A DNA stretch of 15,958 nucleotides, from the NCBI GenBank assembly GCA_003520455.1, contig DOUV01000971.1, forward strand, positions 1 through 15,958, in the 5' to 3' direction. Positions 1 to 6,523 of the stretch are shown piece by piece. The DNA is from Chloroflexota bacterium (GTDB lineage Bacteria > Chloroflexota > Anaerolineae > Ardenticatenales > Ardenticatenaceae). The first letter of the stretch is position 1. Every line of letters starts with the position of its first letter. Under the pieces are notes generated by a model, which was not told the origin of the DNA, ran no database searches, and saw nothing but the letters and a program-made list of their open reading frames with translations. The translations under genes and the position numbers were made by a program.

Positions 1-289
1 TTCATGTCGGATGACCCACTAGAGCACCCGTCGAGGCGCCGGACGTCCGAAGCCTCGGAGACTTCGAACGTCCGGCCCGCTTCAAACTCTCTTAGGGTAC
101 CAGGAATTTCGTCCTATCGGCGGCAGCGTTGGAACCTCGTCAAGCTGAGGCAGCGAAGATGCGGTAAGCTACACCGGTCACCGGAACCGTGAGGGGTGGC
201 GCCTGCCGCTCACGAGTTTGATGGCGACCAGCAGCCTGCCGAGACGCGAAAACGGCTTCGACGCCGCCCGGACCGATTCGCGTTTGATA
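1..289. other. gene-free left edge with one long hairpin
   Basis: No credible coding region is seen on either strand. The only clear structure is an inverted repeat: 38-52 pairs with 62-76 around a 9-nt loop, 15 bp with a single C/A mismatch on the plus strand that becomes a G-U pair in a minus-strand transcript. No T-run follows it on either side, so it is not a standard intrinsic terminator. It could mark the end of a gene lying left of the window or be a repeat element. Confidence 0.4.
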
Positions 290-318
290 TTGCCATGGTG
301 GTCGCCTGGTGCTATGAT
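290..318 (+). promoter_or_regulatory. sigma-70-type promoter of the HIT gene
   Basis: The -35 box TTGCCA is at 290-295 and the -10 box TATGAT at 313-318, separated by exactly 17 bp. The predicted start of transcription, near 325, gives a leader of about 50 nt to the ATG at 374. This also argues against the longer in-frame start at 218, which lies upstream of the promoter. Confidence 0.7.
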
Positions 319-373
319 CTCGGGTTGGCGCCGTCCTGTTCAACCGTGCGCGCACAAGGGGAAGACTGGCCTG

Positions 374-727
374 ATGGGAGCTGATTGCGTTTTCTGTCGA
401 ATCGTTGCCGGCGAGATTCCATCCAAAATCGTCCACCAGGATGACGAGGTCACCGCGTTCCACGACATCAACCCGCAGGCGCCGGTTCACATTCTGATCG
501 TGCCCAACGAGCATATCGCTGACATCACGCGAGTCACAGCCGAGAAGGAACCCCTGGTGGGCCACATGCTCCACACGGCCGCGCGCATTGGCGCCGAGCA
601 AGGGCTGAATACGATGAAGAGGGGCTATCGCCTGGTGATCAACTACGGCGCCAACGCCGGGATGCAGGTCCCGCACCTGCACCTGCACCTGATCGGCGGC
701 CGAACGATGCGCTGGCCTCCCGGCTGA
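374..727 (+). CDS. hinT: HIT (histidine triad) family nucleotide hydrolase, HinT type
   Basis: A 117-residue protein of normal HinT length. It opens with the CVFCRIVAGEIP block (Cys5 and Cys8, a zinc-binding pair in some relatives) and ends with the signature triad H101-x-H103-x-H105 followed by LIGG. Members of the family hydrolyse purine phosphoramidates and aminoacyl-adenylates in the cytoplasm; the middle His of the triad is the usual nucleophile. The ATG at 374 was chosen because the family's conserved N-terminus begins there, an AAGGGGAAG site lies about 10 nt upstream, and a good promoter lies between this start and the longer in-frame start at 218. The gene stands alone, 210 bp ahead of yqeY. 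Confidence 0.93.
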   Translation: MGADCVFCRIVAGEIPSKIVHQDDEVTAFHDINPQAPVHILIVPNEHIADITRVTAEKEPLVGHMLHTAARIGAEQGLNTMKRGYRLVINYGANAGMQVPHLHLHLIGGRTMRWPPG

Positions 728-807
728 ACGCGACACCTGACAGGTGGTCGCGAAGGCAGGCCAGGCTGAATCCTTCGGATCCGACTCTGGTCGATAGGCT
801 TTTTCCC

Positions 808-906
808 TTGAAAGTCGGTCGCCCCGATCATCTGCTTCCCTCTACAGGGAACATCGACGCGAGCTGCGCGTTTTATAAGCAGATCCTCGGAGATGGCAGG
901 CCGGAC
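808..906 (+). pseudogene. remnant of a VOC/glyoxalase-family gene (N-terminal fragment)
   Basis: Reading from the TTG at 808, the frame gives KVGRPDHLL and then NIDASCAFYKQILG, which closely resembles the first strand and helix of VOC (glyoxalase/bleomycin-resistance) domains, where DHLVLTV is followed by DIDA-x-xAFY-x-x-VLG. After about 33 residues the similarity ends and the frame runs on to a stop at 991-993, inside yqeY. A functional VOC module needs about 110-130 residues, so this is a broken fragment, with further small changes in the DHLVLTV segment. The match is by eye from one short motif; chance similarity is possible but the spacing of DHL, DA, AFY and LG fits well. Confidence 0.45.
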
Positions 907-937
907 AACTGGCGCAGGAACGGGCAAGTAGAAGAAT

Positions 938-1411
938 ATGTCAACCAAAGAACAGTTCCAGAACGATTTGAAACAGGCTCTCAGGAATCGTGATACGGTA
1001 CGCCGCGATGCGCTCCGTTTGTTGCTGGGAGCTGTCAAAAACGCCGAGATCGAGAAAGGCGGCGAGTTGACCGAATCCGAGCTGAATGCCCTGCTGCACA
1101 AGCAGGCCAAACAGCGCCGCGATTCAATCACTGAATTCGAGCGAGGAGGACGCGCCGACCTCGTGGCGCACGAGCAGGCGGAGCTGGCTGTGATCGAGAG
1201 TTACCTCCCCCGCCAGATGACCGAGGAGGAAATTCGCCGGGCGGCCAGCGCCCAGATCGCGGCTGCCGGTGCGTCGGGTCCCAGGGATATGGGCAAAGTG
1301 ATGGGTCCCCTGATGGGCCAGTTGCGAGGCCGCGCCGACGGTGCGACTGTGCAACGCATCGTCCGCGACTTGCTCACCCAGGACGAGGCCGGCACCGAAC
1401 GCTCGGGCTAA
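938..1411 (+). CDS. yqeY: GatB/YqeY domain protein
   Basis: A 157-residue protein with the typical YqeY pattern: an N-terminal helical part (LKQALRNRDTVRRDALRLLL, then NAEIEKG), a central ESYLPRQMTEEEI segment, and a C-terminal GPRDMGKVMGPLMGQLRGRADG segment matching the tail domain shared with GatB. In GatB the related domain contacts tRNA during transamidation; the free-standing protein has no firmly established reaction. The ATG at 938 follows a weak GAAG site. The stop codon (1409-1411) overlaps the AAGGAG ribosome-binding site of pgpH, so the two genes are probably translated from one message. In Firmicutes yqeY also lies in the neighbourhood of pgpH and ybeY, though with more genes between. 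Confidence 0.93.
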   Translation: MSTKEQFQNDLKQALRNRDTVRRDALRLLLGAVKNAEIEKGGELTESELNALLHKQAKQRRDSITEFERGGRADLVAHEQAELAVIESYLPRQMTEEEIRRAASAQIAAAGASGPRDMGKVMGPLMGQLRGRADGATVQRIVRDLLTQDEAGTERSG

Positions 1412-1420
1412 GGAGTTGCG

Positions 1421-3622
1421 GTGGACACCGCTGACAGTGTCAAGGATGTGCTGCCATCTCCACGCCGGCAGCCGGTGACCGTGCGACACCGGCTGTTGGG
1501 AGGGCTTTGGGCCGGGCTGCTTGTCATCGCCTTGAGTGCGACGCTGGTCTCTGATCTGTTACCCGCCCAGGGCGGCCTCAGTGCTGGCGTCGTCAGCCCG
1601 ACCGACATTACGGCGCCGCGCCAGATCACCTATCAGAGTGCGATTCGCACGGCGCGTGCCCAGGACATTGCGGCCGCGCGAGTCGAACCGATCTACACCC
1701 CGCCCGACCGGGCGCAGGCGTTCCAGCAAGGCTCGACGGCACAGGCGATTGCCGACTACATTGAGGCGGTGCGCGGCGATATCTACAGTAGCACCGAGAG
1801 CAAGGCCCAGATGATCACCGCCATGGAGGATGTCCACTTCTCGCCGACGGCGATCGAGATCATCCTGGGGTTGACCGACGCCCAGTGGCACAGTGTGGTC
1901 GGCGAGACGCTGCGGATCCTCGACTCCACCATGCGCCGCGAGATTCGTGAGGGCCAGGTTGCCGTTGTGCGGCGTGGCATCTCAAACCAAATCGGGGCTG
2001 ACCTCAGTGAGGCCCAGGCCGACATCGTCGAGGCCTGGGTCAGTGTGTTGGTCGTCCCCAACAGCTTCCTCGACGCCGAGCGGACGGAGAAGGCTCGCCA
2101 GGAAGCCCGTGCGCAGGTTATACCCGTCGAACAGACCTACGTGCAGGGTCAGATTATCATCCGCCGCGGTGAGGTCGTGACGCCGGAGCAGGTCGAAGCG
2201 CTCGAGGTCCTGGGACTGCAACGAACTCGCGCTGACTGGCGCCAGGTCGTCGGCCGGAGCCTGTTCGCGATCCTGCTCGTGTTAGCCCTCATCGTCTATC
2301 TCGTCCGCCTTCACCCGACGATTTGCATCAACCAGCGTGCCCTGGGCGCGATTACAGCCCTCACGATCATCTTCGCCGCCACGGGCAAGATCCTCATCCC
2401 GATAGGTGGCACCCTGAGCTACCTGGTGCCGAGCGCGGCCGCCGCGATGCTTCTGGCCGTGCTCCTCAACGCGGAATTGGCGACGGTGGTGACCCTGGTC
2501 TTGTCGCTCATTCTGGGCTTCATCAGTGGCTCCCTCGAGCTGGCAACCTACACCTTTGTCGGCGGGGTCATTGCCGCGCTTAGCCTCAGCCGCGTCGAGC
2601 GGCTGGCCGAGTTTGTTTGGGCCGGGGTGTTGGTGGCGCTCGCCAACGTGGCCGTGGTCCTGGCCTTTGGATTGGCCACCACGGTGCGGCCGCCGATGGA
2701 GTTGCTCAGCAACGGTGGCGCTGCAGTCGTCAACGGCGTCATCTCCGCCAGCCTGACCCTGGCCGGGTTCTACGTGCTGAGCAACCTGCTTGGCATCACG
2801 ACCTTCCTCCAACTGATGGAGCTGGCCCGACCGACCTCACCGCTCTTCAAAGAACTCCTCATCAGGGCGCCGGGCACCTATCACCACAGTATCATCGTCA
2901 GCAATCTCGCCGAGCGGGCCGCGGAGGAGATCGGCGCTGATCCGCTCCTGGTCCGCGTGGGTGCCTACTATCACGACATCGGGAAGATCCGCAACCCGCA
3001 CTTCTTCGTCGAAAATCAGACCAATGGCCACAACCTGCACGATCAGCTCGACGACCCGGAACGGAGCGCGCGGCTGATCATCGAGCACGTGACCGAAGGC
3101 GTGAAGCTGGCGCGCAGGCACGGGCTGCCCCCGCCGGTGATTGATTTCATTCTGCAACACCACGGCACGACTGTGGTCTCCTACTTCTATCACAAGGCGT
3201 GCGAAGAGAATTCGGGCCGCCGCCAGGTCACCCTCGACGACTTCCGATATCCCGGGCCCGTGCCTCAAAGCCGTGAGGCCGCGATCTTGCTCCTGGCCGA
3301 TACGATCGAGGCGGCCGCGCGCGCGAATCGCCCGCATGGGGCCGAAGAGGTGGACGCCCTGGTCCGCAAACTCATCGCGAAGCGCCAGGGAGAGGGCCAA
3401 CTCGACGACTGCGAGATTACCCTGCGCGACCTCGACCGGATCCGCACGGCCTTTAACGAGGTGTTGCAAGGCATCTATCATCCCAGGATTGAGTACCCCA
3501 GCGACGAACTGGTCCCCGTTGCCGTTCCCGGCGACGCCGAACGGCCCGTCGTTGCTGAAGGAGCCACCGGTGGCGAGCAACGTGGAACTCCAGATCGACG
3601 AGCGGTGGGCGCCACAGGTTGA
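1421..3622 (+). CDS. pgpH: 7TM-HD family membrane phosphohydrolase (PgpH-type c-di-AMP phosphodiesterase)
   Basis: A 733-residue membrane protein with the full family layout: an N-terminal membrane segment (about 26-46), an extracytoplasmic domain (about 50-270), a bundle of hydrophobic segments (about 279-465), and a cytoplasmic HD domain (about 480-690). The metal ligands are visible: H488/H489 in TYHHS, H518-D519 in YHDIGK, H580/H581 in QHHGT, and D627 in ADTIEAA. Relatives such as Listeria PgpH hydrolyse the second messenger c-di-AMP to pApA. It starts with GTG at 1421, 5 nt after AAGGAG (1410-1415). The last 53 nt, coding for a charged tail outside the HD domain, overlap ybeY in another frame. 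The family call is very secure; c-di-AMP as substrate is inferred from the family. Confidence 0.93.
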   Translation: MDTADSVKDVLPSPRRQPVTVRHRLLGGLWAGLLVIALSATLVSDLLPAQGGLSAGVVSPTDITAPRQITYQSAIRTARAQDIAAARVEPIYTPPDRAQAFQQGSTAQAIADYIEAVRGDIYSSTESKAQMITAMEDVHFSPTAIEIILGLTDAQWHSVVGETLRILDSTMRREIREGQVAVVRRGISNQIGADLSEAQADIVEAWVSVLVVPNSFLDAERTEKARQEARAQVIPVEQTYVQGQIIIRRGEVVTPEQVEALEVLGLQRTRADWRQVVGRSLFAILLVLALIVYLVRLHPTICINQRALGAITALTIIFAATGKILIPIGGTLSYLVPSAAAAMLLAVLLNAELATVVTLVLSLILGFISGSLELATYTFVGGVIAALSLSRVERLAEFVWAGVLVALANVAVVLAFGLATTVRPPMELLSNGGAAVVNGVISASLTLAGFYVLSNLLGITTFLQLMELARPTSPLFKELLIRAPGTYHHSIIVSNLAERAAEEIGADPLLVRVGAYYHDIGKIRNPHFFVENQTNGHNLHDQLDDPERSARLIIEHVTEGVKLARRHGLPPPVIDFILQHHGTTVVSYFYHKACEENSGRRQVTLDDFRYPGPVPQSREAAILLLADTIEAAARANRPHGAEEVDALVRKLIAKRQGEGQLDDCEITLRDLDRIRTAFNEVLQGIYHPRIEYPSDELVPVAVPGDAERPVVAEGATGGEQRGTPDRRAVGATG

Positions 3623-4058
3623 CCCCGCGCGCCTGCAACGTGCCGTCACGACCACGCTTGAGGTGGAGGGCATCAGCGGCGAGCCGGGCGTGACCGTCGT
3701 CCTGGTTGGCGACGAGGAGATGATCCACCTGCACGAGGCCTACCGCAACGAGCCGGTCACGACCGATGTGCTGAGCTTCCCGTACGATCAAAGCGAACCC
3801 GATCCCAGTGGTGAGATGGTTGGCTATCTGGGCGACGTCGTCATCTGCTACCCGCAGGCGGCCCGCCAGGCCGAGGAAGAGGGCCACAGCACTCAGAATG
3901 AACTGGATCTCCTGGCCGTGCACGGCACCCTGCACCTGCTCGGATATGATGACGAGACCGCCAATGACCAACTGCTCATGTGGGCCCACCAGGAGCGCGT
4001 GCTGCATCGCCTGAGCCTCGGCGCTGTGGCACCCCGCCCGCCCAAAACCAACGGTTAG
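3570..4058 (+). CDS. ybeY: YbeY endoribonuclease, rRNA maturation factor
   Basis: A 162-residue protein of normal YbeY length. It has the YRNEPVTTDVLSFP block, with the conserved Arg at residue 59, and the metal motif HGTLHLLGYD at 118-127. YbeY proteins bind zinc and act in 16S rRNA 3'-end maturation and ribosome quality control. The usual motif is HGxLHLxGYDH with three His ligands; here H118 and H122 are present but the third position, residue 128, is Asp. The GTG at 3570 was chosen because AAGGAG lies at 3558-3563 with a 6-nt spacer and the conserved region starts soon after. It overlaps the end of pgpH by 53 nt, which suggests translational coupling. An open frame extends further upstream inside pgpH but has no support. 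Confidence 0.92.
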   Translation: MASNVELQIDERWAPQVDPARLQRAVTTTLEVEGISGEPGVTVVLVGDEEMIHLHEAYRNEPVTTDVLSFPYDQSEPDPSGEMVGYLGDVVICYPQAARQAEEEGHSTQNELDLLAVHGTLHLLGYDDETANDQLLMWAHQERVLHRLSLGAVAPRPPKTNG

Positions 4059-4074
4059 CCCTGTCGGAAACAAG

Positions 4075-4109
4075 AACACGCCCCGACTGCTGTGCAGTCG
4101 GGGCGTGTT
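4075..4109. terminator. bidirectional hairpin terminator between convergent operons
   Basis: A perfect 16-bp stem (4075-4090 with 4094-4109) encloses a TGT loop. On the minus strand it is followed by TTGTTTCC, a T-rich tract, 18 nt past the last gene of the leftward operon. On the plus strand it lies 16 nt after the ybeY stop but has only TTG after it. It most likely ends both transcripts, with the better tail for the minus strand. Confidence 0.8.
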
Positions 4110-4126
4110 GCGCTCGAGGCTCTCGC

Positions 4127-4486
4127 TCAGGCGGGGGGCGTCGCATGCCGGCCGCGCCAGTAGACAATCAGCCCGGCAACCGCCACCGCGGCACTGCCCA
4201 CCCCAACCGCGGCGAGAGTTCGCCCGGTGTCCCAGCCCCAGAACGTGGCGCGCGCCTGATGGTGCTGCGCGAGGAGATCCCCCTTGAGTTCGGCGCGAAA
4301 GGTAGGATCGGGCACGTACACGGGTCTCAGCAGGCGCGCGACGTCCTCCGCCAACCGAAGCAAGGGCTCCAGGTCGGCAGCTCTGGCGGGGAACAGCGCC
4401 AGAAAGGTTCCGGCTTGCCCGGTCTCGCCCGCCGCCAACCGATCGGCGTGCGCTGCCAGAATCTCGGTTACCAGGTCATCGTCCAT
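4127..4486 (-). CDS. small single-span membrane protein, possible anti-sigma factor
   Basis: A 119-residue protein. The N-terminal part is acidic and helical (EILAAHADRLAAGE, then FPARAADLEPLLRLAEDVARLL and VPDPTFRAELKGDLL), followed by one membrane segment at about 90-110 and a short basic tail. The series of repetitive acidic helices, a DPTFRAEL-type block and then a membrane span resembles proteins paired with ECF sigma factors in Chloroflexota, so an anti-sigma role is plausible. There is no Cys/His zinc motif, so it is not a classic ZAS anti-sigma factor. It is third in the leftward operon, 29 nt after degV. The ATG at 4486 follows AAGGAG with a 5-nt spacer; longer in-frame starts would run into degV. 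The gene is well supported; the function is inferred from context. Confidence 0.72.
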   Translation of the reverse strand: MDDDLVTEILAAHADRLAAGETGQAGTFLALFPARAADLEPLLRLAEDVARLLRPVYVPDPTFRAELKGDLLAQHHQARATFWGWDTGRTLAAVGVGSAAVAVAGLIVYWRGRHATPPA

Positions 4487-4515
4487 TACCACTCCTTCGC
4501 CTCCAGGACCGCCCC

Positions 4516-5361
4516 TCATGGTCGTGCCGGACTCACAATCACTCCGATGATCCCGGGGCCACCATGAACCGTCAGTGAGGCGGGCAGCTCGGCCGTAAAG
4601 CTCCGTTCGCACTGGAAATGGGCTTGTACCTCACGCAGCAGCATCCTGGCCTCATCCGTGGCGCGGGCATGAATGACAGCCGCCCAGACGGGCCGATCCA
4701 CTCCAACCTGCTCTTCCGCCCAGGTCACGAGCCGAGCGAGCGCTTTGCGCCGCGTCCTGACGCGCTCGCCGGCCTGGAGAAGGCCACTCTGGACCACAAT
4801 CAGGGGCTTGAGATCGAACATCGTCCCCAGCGCGCCCTGCAACCGGCCAACCCGCCCACTGGCCTGGAGATACTTCAGCGTCGCGGGTGTGAGTACGAGG
4901 GCGGTGTGCTCGCGGCGCCACTGCAGGCGGTCGAGAATCGCGCTCAGGTCGGCCCCGGCGCCGGCCATCTCGACCGCCTCCCAGACCTGAAAACCCAGCC
5001 CGGCGCTGATCGAGGCACTGTCCCAGACCGTCACATCGACGTCCGGCACCTCCGTGCGAGCCAGTTGGGCCGATTGGAAGGTCCCGCTCAAGCCGGACGA
5101 GAGGGTAATCGCCAGGAGTGGGCCCTTGCTGGCCAGGCGCTGATAGGCCTCGGCGAAATCCGCGGGCGCGGGCTGGGAGGTCTGTGGGATGAGGCCCGAT
5201 TCCATCACCCGGTAGAAATGCGCCAGATCCAGGTCGACCCCTTCACGGAAGGAGTGCCCGTTGTACTGGACGGCGATGGGGATGCGGGGCACCGCATAGT
5301 CCTGCCAGAAACCACTGGGGAGGTTACAGGTGCTATCGGTGACGATCTGAATCGTGGGCAT
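4516..5361 (-). CDS. degV: DegV family protein (fatty-acid-binding, FakB type)
   Basis: A 281-residue protein, the usual DegV length. It begins IQIVTDSTCNLP, the family's first loop, then has TSQPAP at 61-66 and SSGLSGTFQSA at 88-98, the segments that hold the fatty-acid carboxylate in solved members, and a C-terminal domain with GRVGRLQGALG. In Firmicutes such proteins (FakB) present exogenous fatty acids to the kinase FakA for phosphorylation; no fakA is seen in this window. The ATG at 5361 lies 13 nt past the sigma-factor stop with only a weak GAAG site, so translation probably depends on coupling to the upstream gene. The 40 extra codons open upstream lie in the sigma-factor gene and are not part of the family. 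Confidence 0.9.
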   Translation of the reverse strand: MPTIQIVTDSTCNLPSGFWQDYAVPRIPIAVQYNGHSFREGVDLDLAHFYRVMESGLIPQTSQPAPADFAEAYQRLASKGPLLAITLSSGLSGTFQSAQLARTEVPDVDVTVWDSASISAGLGFQVWEAVEMAGAGADLSAILDRLQWRREHTALVLTPATLKYLQASGRVGRLQGALGTMFDLKPLIVVQSGLLQAGERVRTRRKALARLVTWAEEQVGVDRPVWAAVIHARATDEARMLLREVQAHFQCERSFTAELPASLTVHGGPGIIGVIVSPARP

Positions 5362-5374
5362 CTTCGGGTCAAGC

Positions 5375-5935
5375 TCATTGGTGTTGATGAAAGCCGCGCT
5401 GCTCGAGCTCTCGCCGCAGCGCCTGGAGCGTGCGATGGTAGAGCGACTTGACCGCGCCTTCAGTTCGCCCCATGATCTCACCGATCTGGGCGTTACTCAG
5501 CCCCTCCCCAAATTTGAGGTGAAGCAACATTTGCCGCTCAGGATGCAGGGCCTCGATCGCCCGCCAGAGCGCTGATTCCTCTTCGTGGCTCTCGGTCACC
5601 CGGTCGGGGGCATCCCGCCGCCGACCGGGCAGTGGGAGATCGTCGAGGGCCACGACGCGCCGCCGGCTCTGGTCGCGGTGCCAGTTAGCGATCAGATTAT
5701 GAGCAATACGGTACAACCAGGCCGAGAGCGGCGCGCCGCGATGGCGATAGCGCGGAAGCGAGGCGAGCGCTCGAAAGAAGACCCGCGCCGTCAGATCCTC
5801 GGCGTCGTGGTTGTTGCCGACCCGGTAATAGATATAGTTGTAGATACGATCCACGTAGAGCTCGTAGAGTTCGCCGAACGCGCCCGCCTCTCGCTTCGCG
5901 CGTTCGATGAGTTCAGCTTCGCGATCCTCGGCCAC
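5375..5935 (-). CDS. ECF-type RNA polymerase sigma factor
   Basis: A 186-residue sigma-70 family protein with only regions 2 and 4. Region 2 spans about 20-90 (FGELYELYVDRIYNYIYYRVG, then DAEDLTARVFFRAL, the polymerase-binding and -10-recognising helices, and WLYRIAHNLIANW). Region 4 spans about 125-180 (LHPERQMLLHLKFGEGLSN, then the helix-turn-helix AQIGEIMGRTEGAVKSLYHR). It directs RNA polymerase to an extracytoplasmic-function regulon that cannot be read from this window. The GTG at 5935 follows GGAGG at a 5-nt spacing. It is first in a three-gene operon with degV and a small membrane protein. Its own promoter is of housekeeping type, so autoregulation through an ECF promoter is not obvious. 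Confidence 0.94.
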   Translation of the reverse strand: MAEDREAELIERAKREAGAFGELYELYVDRIYNYIYYRVGNNHDAEDLTARVFFRALASLPRYRHRGAPLSAWLYRIAHNLIANWHRDQSRRRVVALDDLPLPGRRRDAPDRVTESHEEESALWRAIEALHPERQMLLHLKFGEGLSNAQIGEIMGRTEGAVKSLYHRTLQALRRELEQRGFHQHQ

Positions 5936-5967
5936 AAGGCCCTCCGCATCGCCCGCCGGGTCGCAAC

Positions 5968-5989
5968 AAAAAAAACACCCGACCGGGTC
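5968..5989 (-). promoter_or_regulatory. possible transcription attenuator in the sigma-factor leader
   Basis: Read leftward, a short GC hairpin (ACCC, GGTC loop, GGGT) is followed one base later by eight consecutive T residues (5968-5975). It lies between the operon promoter and the sigma-factor start. The stem is only 4 bp, so termination would be inefficient or conditional. Confidence 0.35.
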
Positions 5990-6016
5990 AATGGTTACGC
6001 AATCTTTGCAAAATTT

Positions 6017-6058
6017 GGCCGACCGATCTGGCCCGAGACCGGGCCGGACAGGTCGGCC
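6017..6058 (-). promoter_or_regulatory. long hairpin in the leader of the sigma-factor operon
   Basis: An 8-bp outer stem (GGCCGACC at 6017-6024 with GGTCGGCC at 6051-6058) encloses a 6-bp inner stem (6030-6035 with 6040-6045) capped by a 4-nt loop. Leftward of it the message reads AAATTTT. Together with the T8 hairpin further on it makes a highly structured leader of about 140 nt. Confidence 0.45.
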
Positions 6059-6084
6059 TCCTTACCTGATTCTGGCAACTGCCG

Positions 6085-6113
6085 AGTATATCAACTTTTG
6101 GCACGAAATTCAA
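6085..6113 (-). promoter_or_regulatory. sigma-70-type promoter of the sigma-factor operon
   Basis: On the minus strand the -35 box TTGAAT (6108-6113) and -10 box TATACT (6085-6090) are separated by exactly 17 bp. The predicted transcript starts near 6078, leaving a leader of about 140 nt before the GTG at 5935. Confidence 0.7.
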
Positions 6114-6369
6114 TTTTCCATCCGCTCGCCGCTCGTTGCGGCGCCCGCGTTTGTTAAGGACTGGTCGAGTCCGCGCCACAACTGCAAGGAGAGCACACTG
6201 ACGTTACGGTCCAAATAGAGAGCGTCCCGGCCTCCTCTGTAAGGGACGCCGGGCAAGGGCGCAAGCTGAAATCACTCCTGACCTGCTCACTTCTTCAGCG
6301 ACTCCCCACTCGGAAACGAGTCGTGGCCCGATTCTTGCGAGGTCAAAGGATGAAGGTACCGGCAGTACT
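6114..6369. other. gene-free region rich in inverted repeats
   Basis: No coding region is supported. Several hairpins are visible: CGCCGC with GCGGCG around TCGTT at 6127-6143; GCGTCCC (6222-6228) with GGGACGC (6243-6249), which competes with CCCGGC pairing to GCCGGG a few bases on; and ACTCG, a GAAA loop and CGAGT at 6308-6321. They could belong to a leader or small RNA read rightward, but I see no convincing promoter for one and no match to a known riboswitch. Confidence 0.3.
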
Positions 6370-6423
6370 GTTCCACTGATCATGCGCGTGGAACGCTCTG
6401 GACCGGATTTCGATCTAATCGAA
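6370..6423. promoter_or_regulatory. two operator-like palindromes upstream of the response regulator
   Basis: GTTCCAC (6370-6376) and GTGGAAC (6388-6394) form a 7-bp inverted repeat with an 11-bp spacer. TTCGAT (6409-6414) and ATCGAA (6418-6423) form a 6-bp inverted repeat with a 3-bp spacer. Both lie 56-109 bp ahead of the likely -35 box of the response-regulator gene and have the size and symmetry of dimer-binding sites. No matching regulator is identified. Confidence 0.35.
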
Positions 6424-6478
6424 GTGGCTTGCCAGCAATCCAGGCGCCAGGGAGTTTGTGGGCTGACGCAGTTGCGCC

Positions 6479-6507
6479 TTGACAATCTGCGAAGCTACTC
6501 CTGGTAC
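6479..6507 (+). promoter_or_regulatory. candidate promoter of the response-regulator gene
   Basis: A consensus -35 box TTGACA lies at 6479-6484. At 17 bp the -10 position holds TGGTAC, which is poor; GGTACA at 18 bp is no better. A weak -10 beside a perfect -35 is typical of promoters that need an activator, which would fit the palindromes upstream. Confidence 0.35.
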
Positions 6508-6523
6508 AAAACGGAGCGGCAAA

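Noticed and set aside
218..373. longer start for the HIT protein
   Set aside because: The extra 52 residues do not belong to the family, and the likely promoter lies inside this stretch.
2837..3673. 278-codon minus-strand frame opposite pgpH
   Set aside because: It covers the conserved HD domain of pgpH and shows no family features of its own.
4618..5451. 277-codon plus-strand frame opposite degV
   Set aside because: The DegV motifs on the minus strand are decisive; the plus product has no recognisable features.
6222..6330. c-di-GMP (GEMM) riboswitch upstream of the receiver gene
   Set aside because: GGGACGC is present, but the rest of the conserved core and its spacing are missing.
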